Of a stretch of 64,000 bases of DNA, positions 1 to 9,187 are shown piece by piece; within the stretch, counting starts at the first letter, position 1, and every line of letters starts with the position of its first letter. The stretch is from CAIKLP01 sp965279595 (GTDB lineage Bacteria; Bacteroidota; Bacteroidia; Sphingobacteriales; Sphingobacteriaceae). The stretch is from assembly GCA_965279595.1 (NCBI GenBank), contig OZ257246.1, positions 2,232,001 to 2,296,000 of the forward strand. The letters run 5' to 3'. Made by a program: the position numbers and the translations under genes. Below the pieces are notes generated by a model. That model did no database searches, was not told the origin of the DNA, and was given only the letters and a program-made list of their open reading frames with translations.

Positions 1-182
1 AATTGGAAAATGTGGATGGAGGATTTAAAATTATTTCGATACTGTTAAACCTAGAAGGAAAAGTGCCAGGCATAAGCGATGAAAAGTTTTTAGAATTAGC
101 TACTGTAGCTAAACTCAATTGCCCAGTAAGTAAAGCATTAGCTGCCATTGAAATTAATTTAGCAACTACTTTAATTGCTTAA
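1..182 (+). CDS. OsmC/Ohr-family peroxidase-like protein, C-terminal end (partial)
   Basis: Only the last 59 codons are present, reading from base 3 to a TAA at 180-182. The translated end contains KLNCPVSKALAAIEINL, which matches the C-terminal signature of the OsmC/Ohr family, where the cysteine is the second (resolving) redox-active Cys of these thiol peroxidases acting on organic hydroperoxides. The first reactive Cys would lie upstream of the window. The gene converges on the giant secreted-protein gene, and a shared hairpin terminator separates them. The family call is good; OsmC, Ohr or a YhfA-like member cannot be separated from this fragment. Confidence 0.75.
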   Translation, partial: LENVDGGFKIISILLNLEGKVPGISDEKFLELATVAKLNCPVSKALAAIEINLATTLIA

Positions 183-202
183 TTATTTTTTTAATTAAAC
201 AA

Positions 203-240
203 AAAGGCAACCAAATTGGAGGTTGCCTTTATTGTTTTTC
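203..240. terminator. Bidirectional intrinsic terminator
   Basis: A perfect 10-bp stem (203-212 with 221-230) has an 8-nt loop and T-rich flanks on both sides. It sits between the converging OsmC-like gene and the first giant gene. A related hairpin follows the second giant gene. Confidence 0.8.
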
Positions 241-254
241 ATAGGTATTATTTT

Positions 255-3200
255 TTATCTTACTAAATTAATCGTACCTGTTTGTGTTCTCACTCTCGAC
301 TCTAATGTGTAGAAGTAAGTTCCTGCTCCAGCTCCTTCACCATCCCATCCAAAATCAGGATCTTTGGTTTGGAATACTTTCTTTCCCCAACGATTGTAAA
401 TCGTAAATTGGAATTTAGGATCACAATAAACTTTGTATCTATCCTTAATTGCGTATAGGTCATTCTTCGCATCAGAACCAGGTGTAAAAACATTCGGTAA
501 TTCTTCCGTCACATCGGTATTTGGAATCACTTTAAAGTAAATGGTATAAATACTCGTATCTGTTAAACATGGTGGATTAGCTGTTTTAAAATTAGCTGTA
601 TACACATCATCTCTGATTTGATCACATCCTGTTTCCCAAACAAATTTTGCTTGCGCTGTACCAGTCACATTGGTTTGTTCAAAGCTTGCAAGGTTTCCTG
701 CAATGCCTCCAAACACATCACCACTGGTGAAGATAGCGATAGAGTCGCCCGGTACGCTACTAGTTGAAGTTAAATTCAATTCATATTTCTGTCCAGCAAC
801 TAATTCAATAACTGTGTCATTTACACCAAAAGGAAACACTGGTAATAAGTTTGGATTTCTGTTTACTTGAACATTGAATTGGTAACGTGCACTGTCAGTT
901 ACTAACCTACAGGCATTATCCCATGCACCTACTTTTATAGTATATGGTGCAGTTCTGATTAAGCTACAATCAATGATCCAACGAAGTACTGTTTTCACTG
1001 AATCATTGCCAGTTACTCTTACAATTTCAGGTAATGGTAAATAAGAAGGAATGCTAGTATAAACCGTATCAATCACTAATATATCTGCATGGTTGGTATC
1101 AATGGCAGCCAGTGGAATAATTAATGTATCTCTTGCTTGCACAGTATACAAACTGGTACTCGTGCTCGAAGTAAATTGAGGTGTAAAATTCGGACGCTCT
1201 TTAACAGTGATGTTAAAAGTTAAAGTTGTTTTCTCTGGATTCACACATTCGTTATCTCTAGCTACAATTCTTGCTGAATACGAAGTTGTTGAAATATCAG
1301 CACAAGTTGATTCCCAACGGAATGCTGTTCTTGAAGAATCTTTACCAGAACTTGGAATTAAGTATGGTAAATTACTAACAGTTCCAACCGTGAATAAATC
1401 ACTACTGATATCTGGATAAATAAACACCGAATCAAAACGAATATTGGTATCCACTGCATATAAACTGTAGTTGAAAATATCACCACCAAAAATACTGGTA
1501 TCAATAGTAGTTACAATAGTATTGGGATGATCAGGGAACCTGAACTCAGGTGCTGAGTTGAAAGGCCCGTCAGCAAATACTTGTATGGTATCACGTGAAG
1601 TTAAGTATGGACAACCATTATCAACTACTGTTAAATATAAGTTATAAGGTTCTACTCTAACGTTTGCACAATTAGGTGACCAAATAAATTTAGTTACGGT
1701 ACTATCAGTAGTTACTACTGGATTGAAGGTTGGCATTGAACCACCAACCACTGAAGTAAAATCAGAAAGGTCTGCAGTGATGGTTAAACTATTATATTGA
1801 TTCACTGTGAAACTCGCACTGTCATTCACTCTTACATTAAATGTATCAGTAGTTCCTTCTGCAATATGGAATGTTTCAGGGTTCAATATTTTATCAAACT
1901 GTGGTCTTAAATTTGGACGTTGGATGACATAAATATTGATGAAAAAATCAGCAGAGTCGGGACGTAAACAATCATTATCAACGGCAAGGAATCTTACTTT
2001 ATAAGGAGTAGGTCTAGCATCCGCACATTCTGTTTGCCAACTGAAGGAGGCTGTAGAGTGCACCAGTGCTGGGTTTGAGCTGAAAATAAATTCAGAGTTC
2101 ACCACCCCATTAGCTGGATCAGGTTCAAACAAAATAGAAACTACTTGTGAGGAATCTTGATCATAAGTTTTAATAATTGAATCGGTATTCAATTGAAATT
2201 TATCACCAGCAAGCACAAAGTAATTATTGGTCTTGGTGGTTTTAATGGTATCAGGCAAAATAAAATATGGTTTGATATTTGGTTTTTTCTTTACGAATAA
2301 AGAAACAAAAGTACTATCATAAAAAGGTGATGGACAAGTTTTATCTCTTGTCACCACGGTGAAAGTATAAGGCTTGTTTGGTCTAACTACTGCACAACTT
2401 GGCTTCCAGGAGAACTGACCAGTCACTTGTTGTGGATTATCAATAATTAAATTAGATGCAGCATTTCCGCCTAATAAATTTCCTTGTTCACCCCATTTAG
2501 CACCAAACTTTGAAGGGTCCAATACATTTTCACCTGGAGTAATATTTGGTAGAATATACATGAATAATGAATCATTGGGACTATCTCTGGAAGTAAATAA
2601 TTTATCGTATTGAGTATTGTAATAAATGGTATCAACAATAACACGTTTTTGATTTTGATCATCTGTGGTTACCGGTGGAGCGTCATTGCAGACAACAGTT
2701 TCCAACTGGAACTCTCTACGAATTTCACCAATCTTTAAACCAGCTCTATATTCTTCTACTCTAAATGCTACCAAGTATCTACCTTGTTTGGTAGGGATGA
2801 AATTGATAATACCTGTTTTAGAATTCATGGTTAAATCAGGCACTCCATCCGTAATATTATAGTATAAATTATAGCCATCTGCATAAGGAATTAATGGAAA
2901 AGGTTTAATAGTTCCCGCATCAAAAGATTGGGCAACATAATAAACCATGGAGTCCCCGTTTGGGTCAACAATATTCCAATTTAAAGTATAGGGTTTACCT
3001 ACACAAAAATAGGCGAGAGGTGCTTTTCTAAACTCTGGTGAAGAATTAAATCTGTATGGAGAAGTTGTATTTAGACGTGGAAAATCCATAGTGAATGTAA
3101 TACCTGCATTGGCTGAATTTATCACATTGGTAACACCAGGGTTTCTGCAACAGGTATTTGAAGAAACGTAATAACCTTGAGCTGAGTTAAAGGCTGAAAG

Positions 3201-3539
3201 GTTAATAGGTGCTGATTCATAGACATATCGTTCCAATTTTAAATCAGCACCTGGAGGAGCGCAATCTTTGTCTTCATAGGTAATTGGAGCAAATGAAACT
3301 AAGGATGCAATAAAATTTGGTACAGGTGCAGCTGCATTATCTATATTACGAAATACATTGAATGTTACTGTGCCTGGAAAATCTGCACCCGTTGCATCTC
3401 TAAATGCAACCAACCTGAATTTATACAAATCATTTCCTAAAGAAATCATGGTCATATCATACCCAACATAATGTGATGCTTTTACATTTGAGTGGAATAG
3501 AAATATGAAAAATGAGAGGAGGTAAAATAGTTTTTTCAT
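255..3539 (-). CDS. Giant secreted repeat protein with gliding-type T9SS C-terminal domain (copy 1)
   Basis: This is a predicted cell-surface protein of 1094 residues. An N-terminal signal peptide (about 1-21, ending near KAS) is followed by a unique domain to about residue 290. Then come about six beta-sandwich-like modules of roughly 110-120 residues. Each carries W-x3-C, Y and D-N-x-C style positions and is joined to the next by linkers such as KERPNFTPQF. The last ~75 residues (NVFTPG, IYNRWGKKVF, GWDG, GTYFY) are a gliding motility-associated/CHU_C C-terminal domain, the type B signal for T9SS export. I chose the ATG at 3539, 10 codons inside the longest frame, because MKKLF begins the signal peptide and the predicted sigma-54 start site (about 3559) lies downstream of the longer start. 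Function is unknown; an adhesin or filament role is inference. Its neighbour at 3759-7043 is a near-identical paralogue. Confidence 0.85.
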   Translation of the reverse strand: MKKLFYLLSFFIFLFHSNVKASHYVGYDMTMISLGNDLYKFRLVAFRDATGADFPGTVTFNVFRNIDNAAAPVPNFIASLVSFAPITYEDKDCAPPGADLKLERYVYESAPINLSAFNSAQGYYVSSNTCCRNPGVTNVINSANAGITFTMDFPRLNTTSPYRFNSSPEFRKAPLAYFCVGKPYTLNWNIVDPNGDSMVYYVAQSFDAGTIKPFPLIPYADGYNLYYNITDGVPDLTMNSKTGIINFIPTKQGRYLVAFRVEEYRAGLKIGEIRREFQLETVVCNDAPPVTTDDQNQKRVIVDTIYYNTQYDKLFTSRDSPNDSLFMYILPNITPGENVLDPSKFGAKWGEQGNLLGGNAASNLIIDNPQQVTGQFSWKPSCAVVRPNKPYTFTVVTRDKTCPSPFYDSTFVSLFVKKKPNIKPYFILPDTIKTTKTNNYFVLAGDKFQLNTDSIIKTYDQDSSQVVSILFEPDPANGVVNSEFIFSSNPALVHSTASFSWQTECADARPTPYKVRFLAVDNDCLRPDSADFFINIYVIQRPNLRPQFDKILNPETFHIAEGTTDTFNVRVNDSASFTVNQYNSLTITADLSDFTSVVGGSMPTFNPVVTTDSTVTKFIWSPNCANVRVEPYNLYLTVVDNGCPYLTSRDTIQVFADGPFNSAPEFRFPDHPNTIVTTIDTSIFGGDIFNYSLYAVDTNIRFDSVFIYPDISSDLFTVGTVSNLPYLIPSSGKDSSRTAFRWESTCADISTTSYSARIVARDNECVNPEKTTLTFNITVKERPNFTPQFTSSTSTSLYTVQARDTLIIPLAAIDTNHADILVIDTVYTSIPSYLPLPEIVRVTGNDSVKTVLRWIIDCSLIRTAPYTIKVGAWDNACRLVTDSARYQFNVQVNRNPNLLPVFPFGVNDTVIELVAGQKYELNLTSTSSVPGDSIAIFTSGDVFGGIAGNLASFEQTNVTGTAQAKFVWETGCDQIRDDVYTANFKTANPPCLTDTSIYTIYFKVIPNTDVTEELPNVFTPGSDAKNDLYAIKDRYKVYCDPKFQFTIYNRWGKKVFQTKDPDFGWDGEGAGAGTYFYTLESRVRTQTGTINLVR

Positions 3540-3569
3540 AGGTTTTTTATTGGTTATATTTGTTGACAA

Positions 3570-3585
3570 TACAACAACAATGCCA
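3570..3585 (-). promoter_or_regulatory. Sigma-54-like promoter for giant gene copy 1
   Basis: The minus strand reads TGGCATTGTTGTTGTA. Aligned to the sigma-54 consensus TGGCACGnnnnTTGCW it keeps the -24 TGGCA and the -12 TTG with exact spacing, and differs at positions 6, 7 and 15. The predicted start near 3559 leaves a ~20-nt leader before the ATG at 3539. The same element precedes copy 2. Confidence 0.5.
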
Positions 3586-3705
3586 AAACTTGAAAGCCTT
3601 AATTACAGTATATTTGAGGCTTATTTATACTGTTTTTTTATACAGAAAATTAAACCTTAAAAGATTGTATATTTTTAAAGTAAATTGAACATATCATTAA
3701 ACAAA

Positions 3706-3732
3706 AAATGCAACCCAAATTGGGTCGCATTT
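3706..3732 (-). terminator. Terminator of giant gene copy 2
   Basis: A 12-bp stem with one mismatch (3706-3717 with 3721-3732) and a 3-nt loop lies just past the stop of copy 2. It resembles the hairpin after copy 1 and lies in a similar sequence context, so the duplicated unit included its terminator. Confidence 0.7.
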
Positions 3733-3758
3733 AATTGTTCTTCATAGGTATTAATTTC

Positions 3759-6700
3759 TTATCTCACCAAATTTATTGTACCAGTTTGTGTTCTTACTCT
3801 CGACTCTAAAGTGTAGAAATAAGTTCCTGCTCCAGCTCCTTCACCATCCCATCCAAAATCAGGGTCTTTGGTTTGGAATACTTTCTTTCCCCAACGATTG
3901 TATATCGTAAACTGGAATTTAGGATCGCAATAAACTTTGTACTTGTCTTTGATGGCATAAATATCATTTTTACCATCTGTTCCAGGTGTAAATACATTCG
4001 GTAACTCTTCCGTCACATCGGTATTCGGAATCACTTTAAAGTAAATGGTATAAATACTGGTATCTGTTAAACATGGTGGATTGGCAGTTTTAAAATTCGC
4101 GGTATAAACATCATCTCTGATTTGATCACATCCTGTTTCCCAAACAAATTTTGCTTGTGCTGTACCAGTCACATTGGTTTGTTCGAAGCTTGCTAAATTT
4201 CCTGCAATACCTCCAAACACATCACCACTGGTGAAGATAGCAATCGAGTCGCCCGGCACGCTACTTGTTGAAGTTAAATTCAATTCGTATTTCTGTCCAG
4301 CAACTAATTCAATTACTGTATCATTCACTCCGAATGGAAACACTGGTAATAAATTTGGATTTCTATTTACTTGAATATTGAATTGGTAACGTGCACTATC
4401 AGTTACTAATCTACAAGCATTATCCCATGCACCTACTTTAATGGTATATGGTGCAGTTCTGATCAAGCTACAATCAATGATCCAACGCAAAACTGTTTTC
4501 ACTGAATCATTTCCTGTTACTCTTACAATTTCTGGTAATGGTAAATAAGAAGGAATAGTAGTATAAACAGTATCAATCACTAGTATATCTGCATGGTTGG
4601 TATCAATGGCAGCCAGTGGAATAATTAAAGTATCTCTTGCTTGAACGGTGTACAAACTAGTACTCGTGCTCGAAGTAAATTGAGGTGTAAAATTCGGACG
4701 CTCTTTAACAGTGATGTTAAAAGTTAAAGTTGTTTTCTCTGGATTCACACATTCGTTATCTCTAGCTACAATTCTTGCTGAATACGAAGTTGTTGAAATA
4801 TCAGCACAAGTTGATTCCCAACGGAATGCTGTTCTTGAAGAATCTTTACCAGATCTTGGAATTAAGTATGGTAAATTACTAACAGTTCCAACAGTGAATA
4901 AATCACTACTGATATCCGGATAAATAAACACCGAATCAAAACGAATATTGGTATCCACTGCATATAAACTGTAGTTGAAAATATCACCACCAAAAATACT
5001 GGTATCAATAGTAGTTACAATAGAATTGGGATGATCAGGGAACCTGAACTCAGGTGCTGAGTTGAAAGGTCCATCAGCAAATACTTGAATGGTATCACGT
5101 GAAGTTAAGTAAGGACAACCATTATCAACCACAGTTAAATACAAGTTATAAGGTTCAACTCTAACGTTTGCACAATTAGGTGACCAAATAAATTTAGTTA
5201 CGGTACTATCAGTAGTTACTACTGGATTGAAAGTTGGCATCGCTCCCCCAACCACTGAAGTAAAATCAGAAAGATCTGCAGTGATGGTTAAACTATTATA
5301 TTGATTCACTGTGAAACTCGCACTGTCATTCACTCTTACATTAAATGTATCAGTAGTACCTTCTGCAATATGGAAAGTTTCAGGGTTCAATATTTTATCA
5401 AACTGTGGTCTTAAGTTAGGACGTTGTATGACATAAATATTAATGAAAAAATCAGCAGAGTCAGGACGCAAACAATCATTATCAACGGCAAGGAATCTTA
5501 CTTTATAAGGAGTAGGTCTTGCATCCGCACATTCTGTTTGCCAACTGAAGGAGGCTGTAGAGTGCACCAGTGCTGGGTTTGAGCTGAAAATAAATTCAGA
5601 GTTCACCAACCCATTAGCTGGATCAGGTTCAAACAAAACAGAAACTACTTGTGAGGAATCTTGATCATAAGTTTTAATAATTGAATCAGTATTCAATTGG
5701 AATTTATCACCCGCAAGCACAAAGTAATTATTGGTCTTGGTAGTTTTAATAGTATCAGGTAAAATAAAATAAGGTTTGTAGTTTGGTTTTTTCTTTACGA
5801 ATAAAGAAACAAAAGTACTATCATAAAAAGGTGATGGACAAGTTTTATCGCGCACTACAATTGTAAAATTGTAAGGCTTGTTAGGTCTAACTACCGCACA
5901 GCTTGGCTTCCATGAGAACTGACCAGTAACTTGTTGAGGTCCATCAATAATTAAATTTGAAGCAGATGAACCACCTACTAAACTTCCTACTTCACCCCAT
6001 TTAGCACCAAACTTTGCAGGGTCCAAAACATTTTCACCTGGTGTAATATTTGGAAGTATATACATAAACAAAGAGTCTGTTGGACTATCTCTGGAAGTAA
6101 ATAATTTATCATATTGAGTATTGTAATAAATAGTATCAACAATTACACGTTTTTGATTTTGATCATCTGTGGTTACCGGTGGAGCGTCATTGCAAATAAC
6201 GGTTTCCAACTGGAACTCTCTACGAATCTCTCCAATTTTCACACCAGCTCTATATTCTTCAACACGAAAGGCAACTAAATAACGGCCAACTTTTGTTGGA
6301 ATAAAATTGATGAAACCTGTTTTAGAATTAATTGTTAAATCAGGCACTCCATCTAAAACATTATAGTATAAATTATAACCTGGATTGTAAGGAATTAAAG
6401 GCAATGGTTTGGTTGTTCCTTGGTCATTTGATTGTGCAACTGAATATACTAAAGAATCTCCATTAGGATCAGTCACATTCCAATTTAAAGAGTAAGGCTT
6501 ACCAACGCAAAAGAAAGCCAATGGTGCTTTTTTAAATTCAGGGGAAGAATTGAAACGATATGGAGAAGTAGTATTTAATCTTGGAAAATCAATAGTAAAT
6601 GTGATCCCAGTAGCTGATGAATTGGGAACATTAGTAACCCCCACATTTCTACAACAGGTACTTGCAGTTGCATAATAACCTTGTGCAGAATTTAAAGTAG

Positions 6701-7043
6701 ATAGGTTTAATGGTGCAGATTCATAAGTGTATTTCTCTAATCTTAAATCAGCTCCAGTAGGAGGGCAATCTTTCGGATCATAAACAATTGGAACGAATGA
6801 AACTTGTGGGCAAGCAAATGCCATAACTTGAGCATTATCAATATTTTTATAAATATTGAAATTAAAAGAACCTGCAATTGGAATACCTAATACATCTCTA
6901 AAGGCCACTAGTCTAAATTTATACATGTCATTGCCCAATGAAATCAAAGCCATATCATAACCAACCACGTGATCGGCTTTAACTAGGCTTGATATAGAAC
7001 AAAACAATGTCAATAAGAAAAGTGTAATTTTTTTCATTTTCAA
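3759..7043 (-). CDS. Giant secreted repeat protein with gliding-type T9SS C-terminal domain (copy 2)
   Basis: This is a tandem paralogue of copy 1 with the same architecture and length (1094 residues): signal peptide (MKMKKITLFLLTLFCSISS), unique N-terminal domain, about six Cys-containing beta-sandwich-like repeats, and the CHU_C/gliding-type T9SS sorting domain. From about residue 430 to the end the two proteins are almost identical, down to long stretches of identical DNA. The first ~300 residues differ clearly, for example NVFRNIDNAAAP in copy 1 against NIYKNIDNAQVM here. The start could also be the second ATG two codons in (7037). The pattern suggests duplication with later gene conversion of the repeat region, or selection for divergent tips. 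The ligand is unknown. Confidence 0.85.
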   Translation of the reverse strand: MKMKKITLFLLTLFCSISSLVKADHVVGYDMALISLGNDMYKFRLVAFRDVLGIPIAGSFNFNIYKNIDNAQVMAFACPQVSFVPIVYDPKDCPPTGADLRLEKYTYESAPLNLSTLNSAQGYYATASTCCRNVGVTNVPNSSATGITFTIDFPRLNTTSPYRFNSSPEFKKAPLAFFCVGKPYSLNWNVTDPNGDSLVYSVAQSNDQGTTKPLPLIPYNPGYNLYYNVLDGVPDLTINSKTGFINFIPTKVGRYLVAFRVEEYRAGVKIGEIRREFQLETVICNDAPPVTTDDQNQKRVIVDTIYYNTQYDKLFTSRDSPTDSLFMYILPNITPGENVLDPAKFGAKWGEVGSLVGGSSASNLIIDGPQQVTGQFSWKPSCAVVRPNKPYNFTIVVRDKTCPSPFYDSTFVSLFVKKKPNYKPYFILPDTIKTTKTNNYFVLAGDKFQLNTDSIIKTYDQDSSQVVSVLFEPDPANGLVNSEFIFSSNPALVHSTASFSWQTECADARPTPYKVRFLAVDNDCLRPDSADFFINIYVIQRPNLRPQFDKILNPETFHIAEGTTDTFNVRVNDSASFTVNQYNSLTITADLSDFTSVVGGAMPTFNPVVTTDSTVTKFIWSPNCANVRVEPYNLYLTVVDNGCPYLTSRDTIQVFADGPFNSAPEFRFPDHPNSIVTTIDTSIFGGDIFNYSLYAVDTNIRFDSVFIYPDISSDLFTVGTVSNLPYLIPRSGKDSSRTAFRWESTCADISTTSYSARIVARDNECVNPEKTTLTFNITVKERPNFTPQFTSSTSTSLYTVQARDTLIIPLAAIDTNHADILVIDTVYTTIPSYLPLPEIVRVTGNDSVKTVLRWIIDCSLIRTAPYTIKVGAWDNACRLVTDSARYQFNIQVNRNPNLLPVFPFGVNDTVIELVAGQKYELNLTSTSSVPGDSIAIFTSGDVFGGIAGNLASFEQTNVTGTAQAKFVWETGCDQIRDDVYTANFKTANPPCLTDTSIYTIYFKVIPNTDVTEELPNVFTPGTDGKNDIYAIKDKYKVYCDPKFQFTIYNRWGKKVFQTKDPDFGWDGEGAGAGTYFYTLESRVRTQTGTINLVR

Positions 7044-7069
7044 TAATTTTAGGTAATCGCCGATTGCTT

Positions 7070-7085
7070 AACAACAACAATGCCA
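7070..7085 (-). promoter_or_regulatory. Sigma-54-like promoter for giant gene copy 2
   Basis: The minus strand reads TGGCATTGTTGTTGTT, the same element as before copy 1, with correct -24/-12 spacing and a predicted start near 7059, about 16 nt before the ATG. Sequence around the element differs between the copies, so its retention suggests function. Confidence 0.5.
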
Positions 7086-7253
7086 AAGCGAATAATTGGT
7101 TAGAATAAGGGCAAATCTACCCCTTAAATGTATGTTATCAATGATTTTAAATTTAAATCTACTTTCAAATCAATATCTAAATTAGTTCAGTATTGCTTTT
7201 TTTATAACTCGAACAAATCGTTTAAAATCTTCTATAAATCTAATTAAAACAAG

Positions 7254-7261
7254 TAATTTCG
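7254..7261 (+). promoter_or_regulatory. Bacteroidota -7 box (TAATTTCG)
   Basis: The box fits TAnnTTTG with one change. It ends only 4 nt before the ATG at 7266, which would give a leaderless or nearly leaderless transcript. Confidence 0.35.
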
Positions 7262-7265
7262 CCGC

Positions 7266-8159
7266 ATGAATCCAGATAAAGCAAAATCAGCACTAGATAA
7301 AGTTGTGCGCATTGTTTCCATTTTAGCAGTTGTAGCTATTTTATTTGCTGCTTGGTTTTCCATTCAATTTGCTAAAAGCAAAACCAAAAAAGAGTTTGAC
7401 AAAAGACAAATTTATTTTGATGCTATTTACAGTCAATTTAATAATGAATGGGCACAAGATAGTATTTGGAATCAAGGTGAAATTGAGCGAAATCAATATC
7501 AAGCAAGTCAAGTAATTGATAGAAAACCATTCAACTATATAGTAAATACCACACTTGAAATGGAACAATTCAATGACCAGTTCAATGTTAAATCTCTAAA
7601 TACTGAGCGTCCAGATTTATATTCTGTAATGAAATTTAATGTTGCTACATCAGGCAATGAAAATGGGTCCATTCCACATTCAATGGCATCTATGTTTTTC
7701 TTGAAAAACAACCCATTGGTTTTGCACAAAAAAACTTTTACTTCTTTTGATCAATCTGGTAATACTTTTAAATCATGGATGAATACGAAAAGTATATTAT
7801 CAATGAGCTATGATTCTTATTGGGATTATGAAGGTATAGGAAAAAAAATATTCAGTAAAGATTTATTATTGGAAGATCAATTAATTTACACTTTAAGAGC
7901 ATTGAAATTTTCAGATACCTTGAATTTTAAAGTTGATATTTTAGAAAATCAATCAACCAATAAATTGGGGAAACTGACTGTTTATCATGCATTGCTAGGG
8001 GTGAGCACTGTAGAAAATAATTTATGGTTGGTGAAAATTCAATTAGACGCTAACAAGCAAAATGACTATTACTTCGAGAAGAAATATCCTAATCAAATGG
8101 TTAAAATGCGATCATGGGATGGGAGAAGCTTGCAATTGATTTCAACGGCTCATCAATAA
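7266..8159 (+). CDS. Membrane-anchored protein of unknown function
   Basis: I do not recognise this 297-residue protein with confidence. Residues ~14-35 (VVRIVSILAVVAILFAAWFS) form one N-terminal membrane anchor, followed by a basic stretch. The remaining ~260 residues would then lie outside the cytoplasm and look like mixed alpha/beta sequence rich in aromatic and acidic residues. The end (YYFEKKYPNQMVKMRSWDG) loosely recalls DUF3108/LolA-like beta-fold proteins, but that is only an impression. The ATG is preceded by a -7 box. The binding-protein gene starts 19 nt downstream in the same direction, so the two may be co-transcribed. Confidence 0.7.
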   Translation: MNPDKAKSALDKVVRIVSILAVVAILFAAWFSIQFAKSKTKKEFDKRQIYFDAIYSQFNNEWAQDSIWNQGEIERNQYQASQVIDRKPFNYIVNTTLEMEQFNDQFNVKSLNTERPDLYSVMKFNVATSGNENGSIPHSMASMFFLKNNPLVLHKKTFTSFDQSGNTFKSWMNTKSILSMSYDSYWDYEGIGKKIFSKDLLLEDQLIYTLRALKFSDTLNFKVDILENQSTNKLGKLTVYHALLGVSTVENNLWLVKIQLDANKQNDYYFEKKYPNQMVKMRSWDGRSLQLISTAHQ

Positions 8160-8178
8160 ATTAAATTAACCTAGACTT

Positions 8179-8970
8179 ATGCAGTTCACAGATCAATTGA
8201 ATAGAACAATTAATCTTGATAAAATTCCGCAAAGAATAATTTCATTAGTGCCTTCACAAACGGAGTATTTGTATGATTTAGGTTTAGGAGATCGATTAAT
8301 CGCTTGCACTAAATTTTGTATTCATCCAAAAGAATTAAAAAAGAAAATTGCAGTAATTGGTGGTACAAAAACAATTGACCTAGCAAAAATCAGAACATTG
8401 CAACCTGATTTAATTATTGGCAATAAAGAAGAAAATGAACAGCTTCAAATTGAAGCTCTCATGAATGAATATCCAGTTTGGATGAGTGATATTTTTGATT
8501 TAGATGATGCCATTCAAATGATGAAATCATTGGGTATACTTCTAGATTGTGAAGCAAAAGGGTTTGAAATAACGAATGAAATTGAGCAATCATTTTCAGA
8601 GTTTAAATTTCCAAAATCCAATAATGAAGTGCTATATTTTATTTGGAAAGACCCATATATGCTAGCCTCAGCTAATACTTTTATCAATGATTTATTGAAT
8701 AGAATTGGCCTAATTAACTTGGCAACTTTATCGGATAAGCAGAGCAGGTACCCTTCTTTTGAATTGGATGAATTGAAACAATTAAATCCCAAATGCATTT
8801 TATTGTCCTCTGAACCCTATCCATTCAAAGAAAAACAACTGAAAGAATTTCAATTATCATTTCCAGATGCAAAAATATTAATCGTTGATGGAGAGCTATT
8901 TAGTTGGTATGGCAGCAGGCTCAAACACAGTATTCCTTATTTTAAAAGCCTATTGCAAGAGTTAAATTAA
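8179..8970 (+). CDS. Helical-backbone metal receptor / BtuF-like substrate-binding domain protein
   Basis: At 263 residues this matches the Peripla_BP_2 (TroA/BtuF-like) fold. PQRIISLVPSQTEYLYDLGL near residues 17-36 is the typical opening, GGTKTIDLAKIRTLQPDLII marks the first-lobe strand, and a long helix and second lobe follow. Relatives bind corrinoids, haem or siderophores for ABC import. There is no signal peptide or lipobox: the protein starts directly with the fold, and no permease or ATPase gene is adjacent. Either export uses something unseen, or this is one of the cytosolic members of the family. The upstream neighbour is a membrane-anchored unknown. The fold is confident; the ligand is not. 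Confidence 0.8.
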   Translation: MQFTDQLNRTINLDKIPQRIISLVPSQTEYLYDLGLGDRLIACTKFCIHPKELKKKIAVIGGTKTIDLAKIRTLQPDLIIGNKEENEQLQIEALMNEYPVWMSDIFDLDDAIQMMKSLGILLDCEAKGFEITNEIEQSFSEFKFPKSNNEVLYFIWKDPYMLASANTFINDLLNRIGLINLATLSDKQSRYPSFELDELKQLNPKCILLSSEPYPFKEKQLKEFQLSFPDAKILIVDGELFSWYGSRLKHSIPYFKSLLQELN

Positions 8971-9011
8971 ATATTGGGGTTCAATAATATTTTATTATCC
9001 GCAAAAATTAC

Positions 9012-9019
9012 TATTTTTG
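9012..9019 (+). promoter_or_regulatory. -7 box for tRNA-Leu (TATTTTTG)
   Basis: This is an exact match to the Bacteroidota -7 pattern TAnnTTTG, 19 nt before the tRNA 5' end. Confidence 0.5.
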
Positions 9020-9038
9020 CAGTCCTTAAAAATCCTTT

Positions 9039-9123
9039 GCGGAAGTGGCGTAATTGGTAGCCGCACCAGACTTAGGATCTGGCGCTTCACGGCGTGGGGG
9101 TTCGAGTCCCTTCTTCCGCACCA
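9039..9123 (+). tRNA. tRNA-Leu (anticodon UAG)
   Basis: This is a complete type II cloverleaf. The acceptor GCGGAAG pairs with CTTCCGC, discriminator A is at 9120, and the CCA end is encoded at 9121-9123. The anticodon stem CCAGA/TCTGG encloses the loop CTTAGGA, giving anticodon UAG. The variable arm is long and the T-loop is TTCGAGT. Confidence 0.95.
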
Positions 9124-9166
9124 AAACCCCGCCTCAGCTCGAAATGCTCTGGCGGGTTTTTATTTT
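9124..9166 (+). terminator. Terminator after tRNA-Leu
   Basis: An AAAACCCC-GCC arm pairs with GGC-GGGTTTTT (one bulged C), followed by a T-rich tract. It separates the tRNA from the trigger factor gene. Confidence 0.75.
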
Positions 9167-9187
9167 TAGTTTGAAAAATTTGAAAAA

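Noticed and set aside
3759..7043. Copy 2 as an insertion sequence or assembly artefact
   Set aside because: The N-terminal third and flanks differ from copy 1 and there are no transposase or terminal repeats, so it is a true divergent paralogue.
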